Origin: Schaalia sp. Marseille-Q2122
GTDB lineage: Bacteria > Actinomycetota > Actinomycetes > Actinomycetales > Actinomycetaceae
Assembly (NCBI RefSeq): GCF_903645355.1
Contig: NZ_CAHJXR010000007.1
Location: 1-64,000, forward strand
Direction: 5' to 3'
Length of the DNA stretch: 64,000 bases
The position numbers and the translations under genes were made by a program. The notes under the pieces are model-generated. The model was given only the letters and a program-made list of their open reading frames with translations. It did not search any database and had not been told where the DNA came from. Shown here piece by piece: positions 18,601 to 26,503 of this stretch (position 1 is the stretch's first letter; every line of letters starts with the position of its first letter).

Positions 18601-19080
18601 GAAGAAGTCGTGCATGTGCGCAGAGCTGCCTCATCCATGCAGCGTATTCGAAGTGGCGAATGGGGGACTGGCTCTGGCTATGGCGGCTCTGGTTACCGCT
18701 CTGGTGGTGGTGACACTTCCGGCAGTTATGGCTCCAGCGGACGCAGGGGAGAGTGGGACGATGACGGCCCTGTGATTGGTTCTGGCCGGAGCTCAGGCTC
18801 ATCCTCAAAGCCTTTCGTTCCTCACCGCTTGGGCACAACCGTGCGTATGGGCCAGTCAACTGGGGTAAACGGCGCTGCGGGTCAGAGTGGGGTGGCGGGA
18901 ACCTCGTCAGATAAACCCGTGCTCACACTGAAGGTAGGCGATCGCGTTTCCCACGCTACCTTGGGAACTGGAACAGTTGTGGGCATTGAAGGATCGGATG
19001 CGCGTACTGTCGCGAGAATCTCCTTCGGCGGCACCGAGAAACGACTGCTCGTGCGCATGGCGCCCCTCGAAAAGCTCTGA
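15676..19080 (+). CDS. pcrA: UvrD/PcrA-type ATP-dependent DNA helicase
   Basis: A 1134-aa superfamily 1A 3'-5' helicase used in repair and replication restart. Walker A is MAGAGSGKTRVLTHR near residue 214. Motif II is ILVDEYQDTNHAQY, motif III GDSDQSIYAFRG, motif IV LEQNYRST, motif V LMTVHTAKGLEFPIVF and motif VI YVAITRARERLYLTR. The first ~185 residues are a family-foreign acidic extension with short repeats (GLPDL and AEYVPSEYVP types). A second low-complexity insertion of about 110 residues interrupts domain 2 near residues 640-755. Together they explain the excess over the usual ~750 aa. The C-terminal VGDRVSHATLGTGTVVG is the PcrA Tudor-like tail. Confidence 0.93.
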   Translation: MSTDFTGLPDLGLPDLGLPDLDSFDQGLFDMGTPASAPSATTTPASAGGKGGAPVRTLDESAYGLAPDGASGVGTRGGDPLGTGTLGAEHLGTAISSASGMPGGVLPKGYVPADAPAYEDDAPADYVPAEYVPSEYVPADDAPDDNNAWPSVAYPGGVEGNTAAYYGGGGLANWGNQPPAIDTSELLKGLNQQQHDAVVHEGEPLLIMAGAGSGKTRVLTHRIAYLLATGRARAGQILAITFTNKAAAEMRERVADLVGPEAKRMMVSTFHSACVRILRKEYRAAGLSSTFTIYDSQDSQRLLQMVLKSHDVDIKRYTPKLVAARISDLKNELISPQHYAETAPNDPISRIVSAAYSDYDKRLRQANALDFDDLIMRTVALLRDNPAVAEHYHRRFRHILVDEYQDTNHAQYVLVRELVGDGEDHVPPAELTVVGDSDQSIYAFRGATIRNIEEFERDFPGARTIMLEQNYRSTQNILTAANAVISRNEGRRPKNLWTDSGAGSLITLDAADSDRDEARFVVAEIDRLNDEGTNWGDIAVFYRTNAQSRSIEELFVRQGIPYRVVGGTRFYERKEIKDALAYLQAIANPDDTVALRRVLNTPRRGIGAKAEELLVAYADQYGISFGQAIADVWEQAGRPAGEAEGLEVPGALANTSESARLVSGRSPEDEVSAGSGADAGALVSPMRPGASGAASTPDLTATNAPEPADSLAGEVPLMEPEPTIVEAAETRETTSPTADRGVERPGPAGVSARALKAIAGFWGLLDALRRCDQAGMSVGDILEEVLDRTGYLEQLRRSEDPQDASRVENLAELHSVAEDFNASLVAAQAERSKQAEQSAQTEQAVQGAPGARGVLDAENPQPHGHLVDFLERISLVADSDQLPSEDGRSGQVTLMTVHTAKGLEFPIVFVTGMEDGTFPHQRSLGEVAELAEERRLAYVAITRARERLYLTRAAVRSAWGTPQEMPPSRFLDDIPEEVVHVRRAASSMQRIRSGEWGTGSGYGGSGYRSGGGDTSGSYGSSGRRGEWDDDGPVIGSGRSSGSSSKPFVPHRLGTTVRMGQSTGVNGAAGQSGVAGTSSDKPVLTLKVGDRVSHATLGTGTVVGIEGSDARTVARISFGGTEKRLLVRMAPLEKL

Positions 19081-19165
19081 ATACAGTAGGGCCTAGGCAA
19101 CGACTGTGATGAATGGGGCTTGAGGGCGTTCCTGCTGTTGTGTGGTGTACGACTTAGAGCTTTAT

Positions 19166-19270
19166 GTACGTGGTGCGCCGCGTACACAGTGCACTAAGCC
19201 GTACACAGTGCACTAAGCCGTACATAAGGGGGCAGGCTGTGCATAGTGTGCCAAGTCGTACATAAGGGGG
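19166..19270. repeat. Intergenic palindrome and 19-bp tandem repeats
   Basis: The 385-base gap between pcrA and sucC holds no gene. It contains an imperfect palindrome (19166-19185) matching the core GTAYGYGGYRYRCCRCRTAC seen again at 44800 and 57495. Next come two exact tandem copies of CGTACACAGTGCACTAAGC (19181-19199, 19200-19218) and two copies of CGTACATAAGGGGG (19219-19232, 19257-19270). The role is unknown; the sucC promoter probably lies in 19300-19460. Confidence 0.7.
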
Positions 19271-19465
19271 AGGCCTGGCAGGCAAGGCCCAAACCTGCAG
19301 TATGCAACGCCCCTCCCCTCATCGGGCAAAGGCACAGTAAAATTGTCCAAATTTGGGACTGAAGGCCTAAAAGGGGGTAATCTGGACGCGACGTCTCAAC
19401 GCTGAGTCTCAGCGCACTGCCGCGCACCCCTGGTAGTGCCAGAACAAACAAGTAGAAGGAAAAGT

Positions 19466-20656
19466 ATGGACCTCTACGAGTACCAAGCGCGAAACATGTT
19501 CGCTGCCCACGACGTACCCGTCCTGCCTGGCATCGTCATCACCAGCACTGAAGAAGCCCGCGATGCTGCGCGCACTCTCTTCGATGGCGGTGCCTCGCTG
19601 CTGGTCGTCAAGGCCCAAGTCAAGACCGGTGGCCGCGGCAAAGCGGGTGGTGTCAAGCTCGCCACTTCGGTTGAAGAAGCAGAAGAGAAAGCCTCGCAAA
19701 TCCTGGGCATGGACATTAAGGGCCACATCGTCCGCAAAGTCCTGATTGCCTCGGCTGCAGATATTGCCGCCGAATACTACTTCTCCATCCTCCTAGACCG
19801 CTCCAACCGACGCCACCTAGCCATGTGCTCACGCGAAGGCGGCATGGAGATTGAGGCCCTCGCCGTGGAACGCCCCGAAGCTCTGGCGAAGGTCCCGCTT
19901 CAAGCGGGAGTTGGTATCACCGACGAGGTTGCCCGCGACATCCTCAGCGCCGCACGCTTCACCCCCGAAGAACAACACGCTATCGCTCCAATCCTCGTCA
20001 AACTCTGGGACGTATACGCCCGTGAGGATGCCACCCTGGTTGAGGTCAACCCCCTGGTTTCCACCCCGGATGGCGAGATTATCGCCCTGGACGGCAAGGT
20101 CAGCCTGGATGATAATGCAACCTTCCGTCACCCTGAGCATGTTGAGCTGGCAGACATCACCGCTGAGGATCCCCGCGAAGCCATGGCCAAGGCCGAAGGC
20201 CTGAACTACGTGCGCCTGGAAGGTGAGGTCGGCATTATCGGCAATGGTGCCGGCCTGGTTATGTCCACCCTGGACGTTGTCGCTATGGCCGGTGAAGACC
20301 TGGGCGTGCGCCCCGCTAACTTCCTCGACATTGGTGGTGGTGCTTCCGCAGCCGTCATGGCCAAGGGCCTGGATGTCATCCTCGGTGATGAGCAGGTTCG
20401 TTCCGTCTTCGTCAACGTTTTTGGCGGCATCACCGCTTGCGACGAGGTTGCCAAGGGTATCCTTGGCGCCCTTGAACTGCTGGGCGATGCAGCAACTAAG
20501 CCGCTAGTGGTTCGCCTGGACGGCAACAAGGTCACAGAAGGCCGCGCCATCTTGGAAGAGGCTGCTCACCCGCTGGTCCACCTGGATCCCACCATGGACG
20601 GTGCCGCCCGCCGTGCAGCCGAACTTGCCGCCGCCGAAAAAGCCGCAGCAAAGTGA
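19466..20656 (+). CDS. sucC: Succinyl-CoA ligase (ADP-forming) beta subunit
   Basis: A 396-aa subunit that binds nucleotide and, with SucD, interconverts succinyl-CoA and succinate in the TCA cycle. The protein opens with [19 protein letters not shown], typical of the ATP-grasp domain. [18 protein letters not shown] is the ATP-binding region and [18 protein letters not shown] the metal site. NIFGG-like [13 protein letters not shown] marks the C-terminal ligase domain. The ATG 19466 has AGAAGG upstream. sucD follows after 29 bases in the same operon. Confidence 0.96.
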   Translation: MDLYEYQARNMFAAHDVPVLPGIVITSTEEARDAARTLFDGGASLLVVKAQVKTGGRGKAGGVKLATSVEEAEEKASQILGMDIKGHIVRKVLIASAADIAAEYYFSILLDRSNRRHLAMCSREGGMEIEALAVERPEALAKVPLQAGVGITDEVARDILSAARFTPEEQHAIAPILVKLWDVYAREDATLVEVNPLVSTPDGEIIALDGKVSLDDNATFRHPEHVELADITAEDPREAMAKAEGLNYVRLEGEVGIIGNGAGLVMSTLDVVAMAGEDLGVRPANFLDIGGGASAAVMAKGLDVILGDEQVRSVFVNVFGGITACDEVAKGILGALELLGDAATKPLVVRLDGNKVTEGRAILEEAAHPLVHLDPTMDGAARRAAELAAAEKAAAK

Positions 20657-20685
20657 CCCGGAACGACTAAGGACTAGGAGAAACA

Positions 20686-21606
20686 ATGTCGATCTTCCTC
20701 CACGCCGACTCGCGCGTCATCGTTCAGGGCATGACCGGCGGCGAAGGCATGAAGCACACCACCCGCATGCTCAGCGCCGGGACGAAAGTTGTTGGCGGCG
20801 TTAACCCTCGTAAAGCGGGCACCAGCGTCACCTTCACCGTTGAAGGCTACGGCCCTGCAGCCGACACCGTCACAGGCGGCGAGGTTGAGGTTCCCGTCTA
20901 CGGCACCGTCGCTGAGGCCCGCGCCGAAACCGACGCAAATGTGTCCGTCGTCTTCGTACCCCCAGCCTTCACCAAAGCAGCCGTCCTCGAAGCCATCGAT
21001 GCGGGCATGGAAACCGTTGTTGTCATTACCGAGGGCGTACCCGTGGCCGACTCCGTTGAATTCGTGGCCCGCGCTCTGGAAGCTGGCGTACGCCTAATTG
21101 GGCCCAATTGCCCCGGCATTATCAGCCCCGGACAGTCCAATGTTGGCATCACTCCCGCCGACATTACCGGCCCCGGCCGCATTGGCCTGGTATCGAAGTC
21201 GGGCACGCTGACCTACCAGCTCATGTACGAGCTGCGCGACCTAGGCTTCACTACCTGTATCGGTATTGGCGGTGACCCGGTTGTCGGCACCACCCACATT
21301 GATGCTCTGGAGGCCTTCGAGAAGGACCCCGACACCGACCTGGTCGTCATGATCGGTGAGATCGGCGGTGACGCCGAGGAACGTGCCGCCGCGTGGATCA
21401 GCGAAAACATGACCAAGCCGGTGGTGGCCTACGTGGCGGGCTTTACCGCTCCTGAAGGCAAGACCATGGGCCATGCCGGTGCGATTGTGTCCGGCTCAGT
21501 CGGCACGGCTGCGGCTAAGGCTGAAGCTCTGGAAGCTGTGGGCGTGAAGGTGGGACGTACTCCGTCGCAGACCGCCTTGCTGGCCAGGGAGATTCTGCAG
21601 GGCTGA
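20686..21606 (+). CDS. sucD: Succinyl-CoA ligase alpha subunit
   Basis: A 306-aa subunit carrying the CoA-binding Rossmann domain and the phosphohistidine. [27 protein letters not shown] and [10 protein letters not shown] are conserved. The active His lies in [13 protein letters not shown] near residue 263. TAG...GGAGAAACA precedes the ATG. In related genomes a DUF6350 gene and purN usually come next, but here a 4.5-kb cassette intervenes. Confidence 0.96.
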   Translation: MSIFLHADSRVIVQGMTGGEGMKHTTRMLSAGTKVVGGVNPRKAGTSVTFTVEGYGPAADTVTGGEVEVPVYGTVAEARAETDANVSVVFVPPAFTKAAVLEAIDAGMETVVVITEGVPVADSVEFVARALEAGVRLIGPNCPGIISPGQSNVGITPADITGPGRIGLVSKSGTLTYQLMYELRDLGFTTCIGIGGDPVVGTTHIDALEAFEKDPDTDLVVMIGEIGGDAEERAAAWISENMTKPVVAYVAGFTAPEGKTMGHAGAIVSGSVGTAAAKAEALEAVGVKVGRTPSQTALLAREILQG

Positions 21607-21695
21607 GGGGACACATCACCCCAACCTGAAAGGGGCGTAGGCCGGCAGTCGCGCTCACACTCTCCTGCAGAACCTCGTCCGTGATAAACGAGATT

Positions 21696-21740
21696 AGTTC
21701 CCTGGGTGCGTGGCCAAGAGGGTCACGCACCCAGGGAACT
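21696..21740 (+). terminator. sucCD terminator hairpin
   Basis: A 17-bp perfect inverted repeat (21696-21712 with 21724-21740) with an 11-base loop, 90 bases after sucD. The right arm is also the first part of the 170-bp direct repeat copy A; copy B at 26214 has the right arm but not the left. Confidence 0.8.
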
Positions 21741-21897
21741 TCCGTGTGTGGACGCATTTTGTCCTGCAACCGGCTTTTGGTTCAAGGGGATCCGAATTGA
21801 ATGCGGGGCTCCTTGTGCGCGAAGCTCTTAGTCACTCATGCCTCCCCGCACACGGCTGCATGTGAGCGACCAAGAGGACATCGAGCAACGATCGGTC
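21729..21897. repeat. ~170-bp direct repeat, copy A
   Basis: About 85% identical to 26214-26383, judged by eye. Shared stretches include ACCCAGGGAACTTCCGTGTG, TTTTGGTTCAAGGGGATCCG, CGGCTGCATGTGAGCGACCA and GAGGACATC. The two copies bracket the kinase/regulator/lipoprotein cassette. No ORF runs through it. It could be a duplicated intergenic segment, a small RNA, or an old insertion scar. Confidence 0.8.
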
Positions 21898-21982
21898 CTT
21901 ATTGACTTTTGTTAATGGAAAAGGATGCCCTCATCGCAGACAATGGAGCCGACCTGTAGGCAGCAACATAGGGGGAGGGGAC

Positions 21983-23125
21983 GTGAGTAAAGCTCATGCC
22001 TACCTTGCGATTAGCCTAGCCCTTGTCTGTGTGGACGCTGTGGCCTGGACCTTCATATCTTCTCCGCCGATGCATGGTCTGCTTCTCATGGCCGCCATCG
22101 TCCTCTCAACAGTTCTCATCGCCCGTTATCCCACTCCTGCAGCCCTCACCACGGCTGCTCTGTGCCTGATCTGGCCCGTCTTTTTGCCCCCCTTCGGTAG
22201 CGTCGGCTTCACCTCTTTCCTGATCGTGGTTGCTGCCGCTGATTTGATTTCACGCCGACAGTGGGCACTCGCTGCGGGGATCGCGGCTCTTGCGCTTATC
22301 ATCGGCGTGGTGACACGTACGCAGGGAAACATACTGACCGGTGTTGTGACTGTCATTCTCCAAACGGCAATCGCGCTCCCCTTTGGACTCTCGATGTACT
22401 TCAACCAGGCGCGGATTCATGGCCTTGAACATGCATTACAACTGGCCACTCAGCGCACCCGTATGGATGTTGCCATGTCCTTGCATGACACGGTGATGAC
22501 AGACCTGAGCAAGATACTGGTTGCTGCCCGCACCATCAGAGCTCAGGATTCTTCTGGTGCCTTCGGCCAAGAGTGCGCCCTTATTGAAGGCTCAGCCGAA
22601 CGATCCGTGAAATACTTGCGAGGTTTTGCTGATATCCTCCAACCTGACGGAGAGGTGCCCGCACAATCTTTGGCTGAAATCCTGCGGGAAGCACAAGTGA
22701 TCCTGCGTCAAGAACGCCGGAGCCTCCGCGTGGACTTGCCAGAAGAACCTGACTTGCGAGAAGCCTTAGGGGCTGTCGCCTACGACTTCCTTGTCCTCTT
22801 CATTCGGGAGGGGCTGGTCAATTGCGCGAAGTACACTCCTCACGGGGCCACAGTACGCGTGTGGGGCGAAATCACTGATGAACAAGTCGAGGTTGCCATC
22901 GTTTCGGCATACACTGCGTTGTCGATGAACGAGGTCGATGCCGCACTGACCTCGGGGCGAGGGATTGAGAACCTACGTCGTAGGGCGCAGTTTCTCAACG
23001 GAGAAGTGATGGTTGGGCAGGTGGCAGACAAATGGATGCTGTCCATACAGTTGCCCACACGTGAACCTTCACATGAGGAGACCGAAGCGCTCTCCTCAGA
23101 AACCCGGGAGGAAGCTCGTGACTGA
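21983..23125 (+). CDS. Membrane sensor histidine kinase
   Basis: A 380-aa kinase. The first ~150 residues form five or six membrane helices with only short loops, so the signal may be sensed in the membrane. The phosphoacceptor helix is MDVAMSLHDTVMTDLSKIL, with the His near residue 168. The ATPase domain has FIREGLVNCAKYTPHG as N box, a weak G1 region, and SGRGIENLRRRAQFL. The canonical DxGxG is poorly kept (VAIVSAYTALSMNE), so activity may be altered. GTG 21983 follows GGGGGAGGGGAC. The gene overlaps its response regulator by eight bases. Confidence 0.85.
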   Translation: MSKAHAYLAISLALVCVDAVAWTFISSPPMHGLLLMAAIVLSTVLIARYPTPAALTTAALCLIWPVFLPPFGSVGFTSFLIVVAAADLISRRQWALAAGIAALALIIGVVTRTQGNILTGVVTVILQTAIALPFGLSMYFNQARIHGLEHALQLATQRTRMDVAMSLHDTVMTDLSKILVAARTIRAQDSSGAFGQECALIEGSAERSVKYLRGFADILQPDGEVPAQSLAEILREAQVILRQERRSLRVDLPEEPDLREALGAVAYDFLVLFIREGLVNCAKYTPHGATVRVWGEITDEQVEVAIVSAYTALSMNEVDAALTSGRGIENLRRRAQFLNGEVMVGQVADKWMLSIQLPTREPSHEETEALSSETREEARD

Positions 23126-23804
23126 CACGACCCAAGCGCCGTGGCCGCTGAAAGTCCTTCTTGCCGAGGACGAGCCCGAGCTGCGCGAACGCCTTGCCCG
23201 TCTGCTTGGCGCAGACGGGCGGGTCAGCATCGTGGCAACAGCGGCACATGGGAGGCAGGTCCTTGATCTCCTACAAGTGCATAGCGTCGATATTGTGCTC
23301 CTTGACGTTGAAATGCCCATCATGGATGGGGTGGAGACGGCCCAGCGTCTTTCTCGCCGTCACCCGAGAGTAAAGGTTGTCATGTACACCGCTTTTGAGC
23401 GGCAGGAACGCTTGAGTGCGGCAATGGCCGCAGGCGCAGTGGCCTTCTTAACCAAGGACATGCCGCCGGAGGAAGTGATCAATGGCCTGCTGCGTATCCA
23501 TGCTGGTGAACGTCTTCTTTCAGCACGCGCAACGGAAAGTGCCCTTGAAGCCTTACGACACCTTGGGGAGCAGCGTCAAGAAAGTGAGCGCTGGTTCAGC
23601 CTCGTTGAATCGCTAAACACTGGCCAGCGTGAGGTGTACGAGGTGCTCATCACAGGAGCATCAAACCGTGAGATTGCCGAATGCGTGGCCTATTCGGAGG
23701 GCACGGTGCGAGTGTATGTCACGCAGATTCTTGATGCCCTGGGGTGCCGCTCTCGAACTGAAGTGGCATTGAATGCGGCGCGGGCTCAGGCGCGCGTGCA
23801 CTGA
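23118..23804 (+). CDS. LuxR/NarL-family response regulator
   Basis: A 228-aa regulator. The receiver domain shows LLAEDEPELRERL, the phosphoacceptor in DIVLLDVEMPIMDGVET, and the Lys in AFLTKDMPPEE. The C-terminal helix-turn-helix runs from LNTGQREVYEVLITGASN through YSEGTVRVYVTQILDALG. GTG 23118 is preceded by GGGAGGAAG; the frame's longer N-terminal extension is just overlap with the kinase. It likely regulates the two lipoprotein genes that follow. Confidence 0.9.
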   Translation: MTDTTQAPWPLKVLLAEDEPELRERLARLLGADGRVSIVATAAHGRQVLDLLQVHSVDIVLLDVEMPIMDGVETAQRLSRRHPRVKVVMYTAFERQERLSAAMAAGAVAFLTKDMPPEEVINGLLRIHAGERLLSARATESALEALRHLGEQRQESERWFSLVESLNTGQREVYEVLITGASNREIAECVAYSEGTVRVYVTQILDALGCRSRTEVALNAARAQARVH

Positions 23805-23940
23805 CGGCGAACACTGAAGAGTAGGGATAGTACAGTCGGTGAGAGTGGTTGCAACGACACATCAGAAGGAAGGCGGCCCACTGCGCGAGGGCACCGCAGA
23901 ATCGGGCACTCGGAAAGCTAGGTGCGGGGTAACCTGCAGT

Positions 23941-24996
23941 GTGGGAAAACAGCATGCCTTCCCCGCAACGCTGGCCATTACGGTGGCGCTCGGACTAAGC
24001 GGCTGTAGTGGCCTCGTCACAGAAGGGCCAGATGCGATAAACGAGGTCACCCGCGCACCTGAATCAGCCGCATCGACCCCCTTGGAGGGAGCAGAGGAAG
24101 CGAAAAGCCGCGTTCCCGCAATCAGCGACGCTACACCCGCTAAAGATCAAAAACGATGGACCCTGCCAACCGACGCCTACTATGGTGGGCAGATCAGCAG
24201 ATTAACAAGCGATGCCCACATCGTTGCGCGCGCCCACTGCCTGCGAAAGGCCGGATACAGCGACTACCCCATCCACGTCACCCCATTCGCCCCGCCACCG
24301 GAAACAGAGACGGCAGGAGGCATCGGGCATCGTTTTACTGAAGAAATCGCCGCCACATACGGTTACCGTTTGGCTCCCGATCCTGGCCGGATCGACAGTG
24401 TCGAATTGCCGGACTGGTCGAACATGCCAGACGGCTTTGCCGACGATGAGCGGGCCTGCACGCTGAAAGTGTCAGCGCGTTTAGCGGGCACCACTGTGGA
24501 AGAGTATGAAAATCTTTTAGCCAAAGATTCGCCGTTAGCCCAGTTGCACGAGTCGCCCCTGGAACAGTGGCGGACATTCTTCACGCCCGAGTTTCGAGAC
24601 ATTGAGACGCAACTGGATCGCCTTCGTGTTGATCTGACGAGCCCCGAGCTCACACAAGCTGCCCAACGTTGGCGCGAATGTATGGCGCCCCTGAAGATCG
24701 TTGACCTGCCCGAGCGGCCATGGCCAAATGTCTCCCAACGGATGCCTGATTCATTGCGTGACAGGTGGAATTGGGAAACAGATGGCGACGCCTCCGCCGA
24801 TGAGATCGCCGTTGCTCGCCATGATGCCGCCTGCAGACGATCATCAGGGTGGTTCGACACCCTGTACGAGCAGACCTGGAGCCTTCACGAAGAGTTCATG
24901 ACCGCGCATAAGGACGAACTTGCACCCCTGCTGGAACGCCACCGCGACAACGCGAAGCGCGCTGTTGAAGTGCTCGCCTCCTATGGATACAAGTAA
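23941..24996 (+). CDS. Lipoprotein paralogue 1 of the kinase cassette
   Basis: A 351-aa lipoprotein. The signal peptide HAFPATLAITVALGLSGC ends in a lipobox. The mature protein has conserved Cys residues in CLRKAGYSDYP, ERACTLKVSARL, WRECMAPLKI and AACRRSSGWFDTLYEQ. These match the next gene, so disulphides are likely outside the cell. GTG 23941 gives a compact signal peptide; the frame opens earlier at a GTG at 23839, which would place a charged 34-residue tail before it. No family is known to me. Its place suggests an output or co-sensor of the kinase. Confidence 0.75.
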   Translation: MGKQHAFPATLAITVALGLSGCSGLVTEGPDAINEVTRAPESAASTPLEGAEEAKSRVPAISDATPAKDQKRWTLPTDAYYGGQISRLTSDAHIVARAHCLRKAGYSDYPIHVTPFAPPPETETAGGIGHRFTEEIAATYGYRLAPDPGRIDSVELPDWSNMPDGFADDERACTLKVSARLAGTTVEEYENLLAKDSPLAQLHESPLEQWRTFFTPEFRDIETQLDRLRVDLTSPELTQAAQRWRECMAPLKIVDLPERPWPNVSQRMPDSLRDRWNWETDGDASADEIAVARHDAACRRSSGWFDTLYEQTWSLHEEFMTAHKDELAPLLERHRDNAKRAVEVLASYGYK

Positions 24997-25105
24997 GGCA
25001 GCGCATTAACAAAAATCAATAGAGGTGGTAGTGCGCCCCTTCCTAGCATGGTGAGAAGAAAGCACTCACGGTGGCAGGAAGCCACATTCTGTCGAAGGAG
25101 ACACC

Positions 25106-26188
25106 ATGACGCGCATACGCTCCACTCTCGGCCATACACGGCGCACCTTCATTGCCGGGGCTGCGCTCGCTCTGATGATCGGAGCATGTAGCGCCAACCC
25201 ATCTGATTCCAGTGTTGCTGGAAGAGGGCAATCATCTGCCCCTTCAAGCGTGCATCTCAGCGCACAGAACGGCGCTACGGTGGCCTCGTCAGAAAAAATA
25301 AGCGTGGACCTTGCCTCTCGGATGCCCATTTTTTCGGAGGAAATCCCTGAAAAAGACCAGCAACGCTGGGTGATGCCCACCGACATCTACACGGGACGCG
25401 TCCTGGGAAAGTTAGCATCTGACGCGGAGATTGTCGGCACCGTGCAGTGCATGCGCGAATCGGGCTACCCCGACTACCCGCTACATATCAAGCTTTTCCA
25501 ACCCGAGGACGCGGTAATGCCCTGGGGAGCATCGAACAATATCTTCACCGAAGAGATCGCCGCGAAATACGGTTATCGTATGGATGGTAATGGCGACTAC
25601 GTTGAAGGCGTCACTCTGCCCGACCCAGCCACGATGCCGCCGGAGTTTGATCAGACATGGAAGCGTTGCACGATGGAGGCCGCCCGCCGTGTGCGCCCAC
25701 ATGAAGTTGCACAGATTGAGAAAGAGAAAGCCGAGGGACTGCCCGAAACAGAGGCAGAAATACAGGCAGCAGCCGAGAAAGCACAACAGAGCATCGGGTC
25801 CAAACTCAACCGTCTGGGCAGCGACCCCACTTTGCCCCAACTTCTTGATGCTGCGGCAAGGTGGCGAGAATGTATGGCTCCCCTGGGAATCCCAGACCTT
25901 CCAGAACGCCCGTGGCGCAACGCATCACGCAGAATGCCTGAATCTTTGCAGATACGCTGGCAATGGGAGACGAGTGGGCAACCCTCAGCTGACGAAATCG
26001 CCGTGGCAACGCATGATGCTGCTTGTCGACGTTCCTCTGGCTGGTTTGACGCCCTTTACGAGGCTGAATGGGCCGTGCGGGAAGAATTCGTCAACACCCA
26101 CCGCGACGAACTGGCCCCCATCGTGGAAGAGCAACGCGCTCAGGCGAAGGCGGCCCTTGAAGTGCTTGCCGCATATGAAGGACAGTAA
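25106..26188 (+). CDS. Lipoprotein paralogue 2 of the kinase cassette
   Basis: A 360-aa lipoprotein. The signal peptide is twin-arginine-like (HTRRTFIAGAALALMIGAC) with a clear lipobox. It is a paralogue of the preceding gene. Shared blocks are WVMPTDIYTGRV, RESGYPDYPLH, FTEEIAAKYGYR, RWRECMAPLGIPDLPERPW, RMPESLQIRWQWET and DEIAVATHDAACRRSSGWFD. A helical charged stretch around residues 200-235 is its own. AAGGAGA precedes ATG 25106, so it has its own strong translation signal after a 109-base gap. The function is unknown. Confidence 0.85.
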   Translation: MTRIRSTLGHTRRTFIAGAALALMIGACSANPSDSSVAGRGQSSAPSSVHLSAQNGATVASSEKISVDLASRMPIFSEEIPEKDQQRWVMPTDIYTGRVLGKLASDAEIVGTVQCMRESGYPDYPLHIKLFQPEDAVMPWGASNNIFTEEIAAKYGYRMDGNGDYVEGVTLPDPATMPPEFDQTWKRCTMEAARRVRPHEVAQIEKEKAEGLPETEAEIQAAAEKAQQSIGSKLNRLGSDPTLPQLLDAAARWRECMAPLGIPDLPERPWRNASRRMPESLQIRWQWETSGQPSADEIAVATHDAACRRSSGWFDALYEAEWAVREEFVNTHRDELAPIVEEQRAQAKAALEVLAAYEGQ

Positions 26189-26213
26189 TCAAAATCCGCT
26201 GCGCGAGCTGCGT

Positions 26214-26383
26214 ACCCAGGGAACTTCCGTGTGTGGACGCCTTCTGTCCTGTAACTGCCTTTTGGTTCAAGGGGATCCGCATTGCATGCGGGGCTCGTTA
26301 CACGCGAAGCTCCTGGCCGCTCATGCCTTGCCGCGCACGGCTGCATGTGAGCGACCAGGAGGACATCAAGCAACGAAGGGCCA
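26214..26383. repeat. ~170-bp direct repeat, copy B
   Basis: Second copy of the repeat at 21729-21897, in the same orientation, 26 bases after the second lipoprotein. It lacks the left arm of the hairpin that precedes copy A. The rest of the 315-base gap up to 26503 contains no supported gene. Confidence 0.8.
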
Positions 26384-26503
26384 TGGACGTACTCCTGGTA
26401 CATAGAACGCAGAGGCGATGTGAGCATTGAGACCCATTGGGGAGGCCCACAATTCACCCATCCTCGGCGCTGCACCCAGCAGGGGCGCAGGATGTAGGCG
26501 ACG

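Noticed and set aside
21729-26383. A prophage or integrative element between the 170-bp repeats
   Set aside because: No integrase, recombinase, tRNA target or phage gene is present; the four genes are a regulatory cassette.
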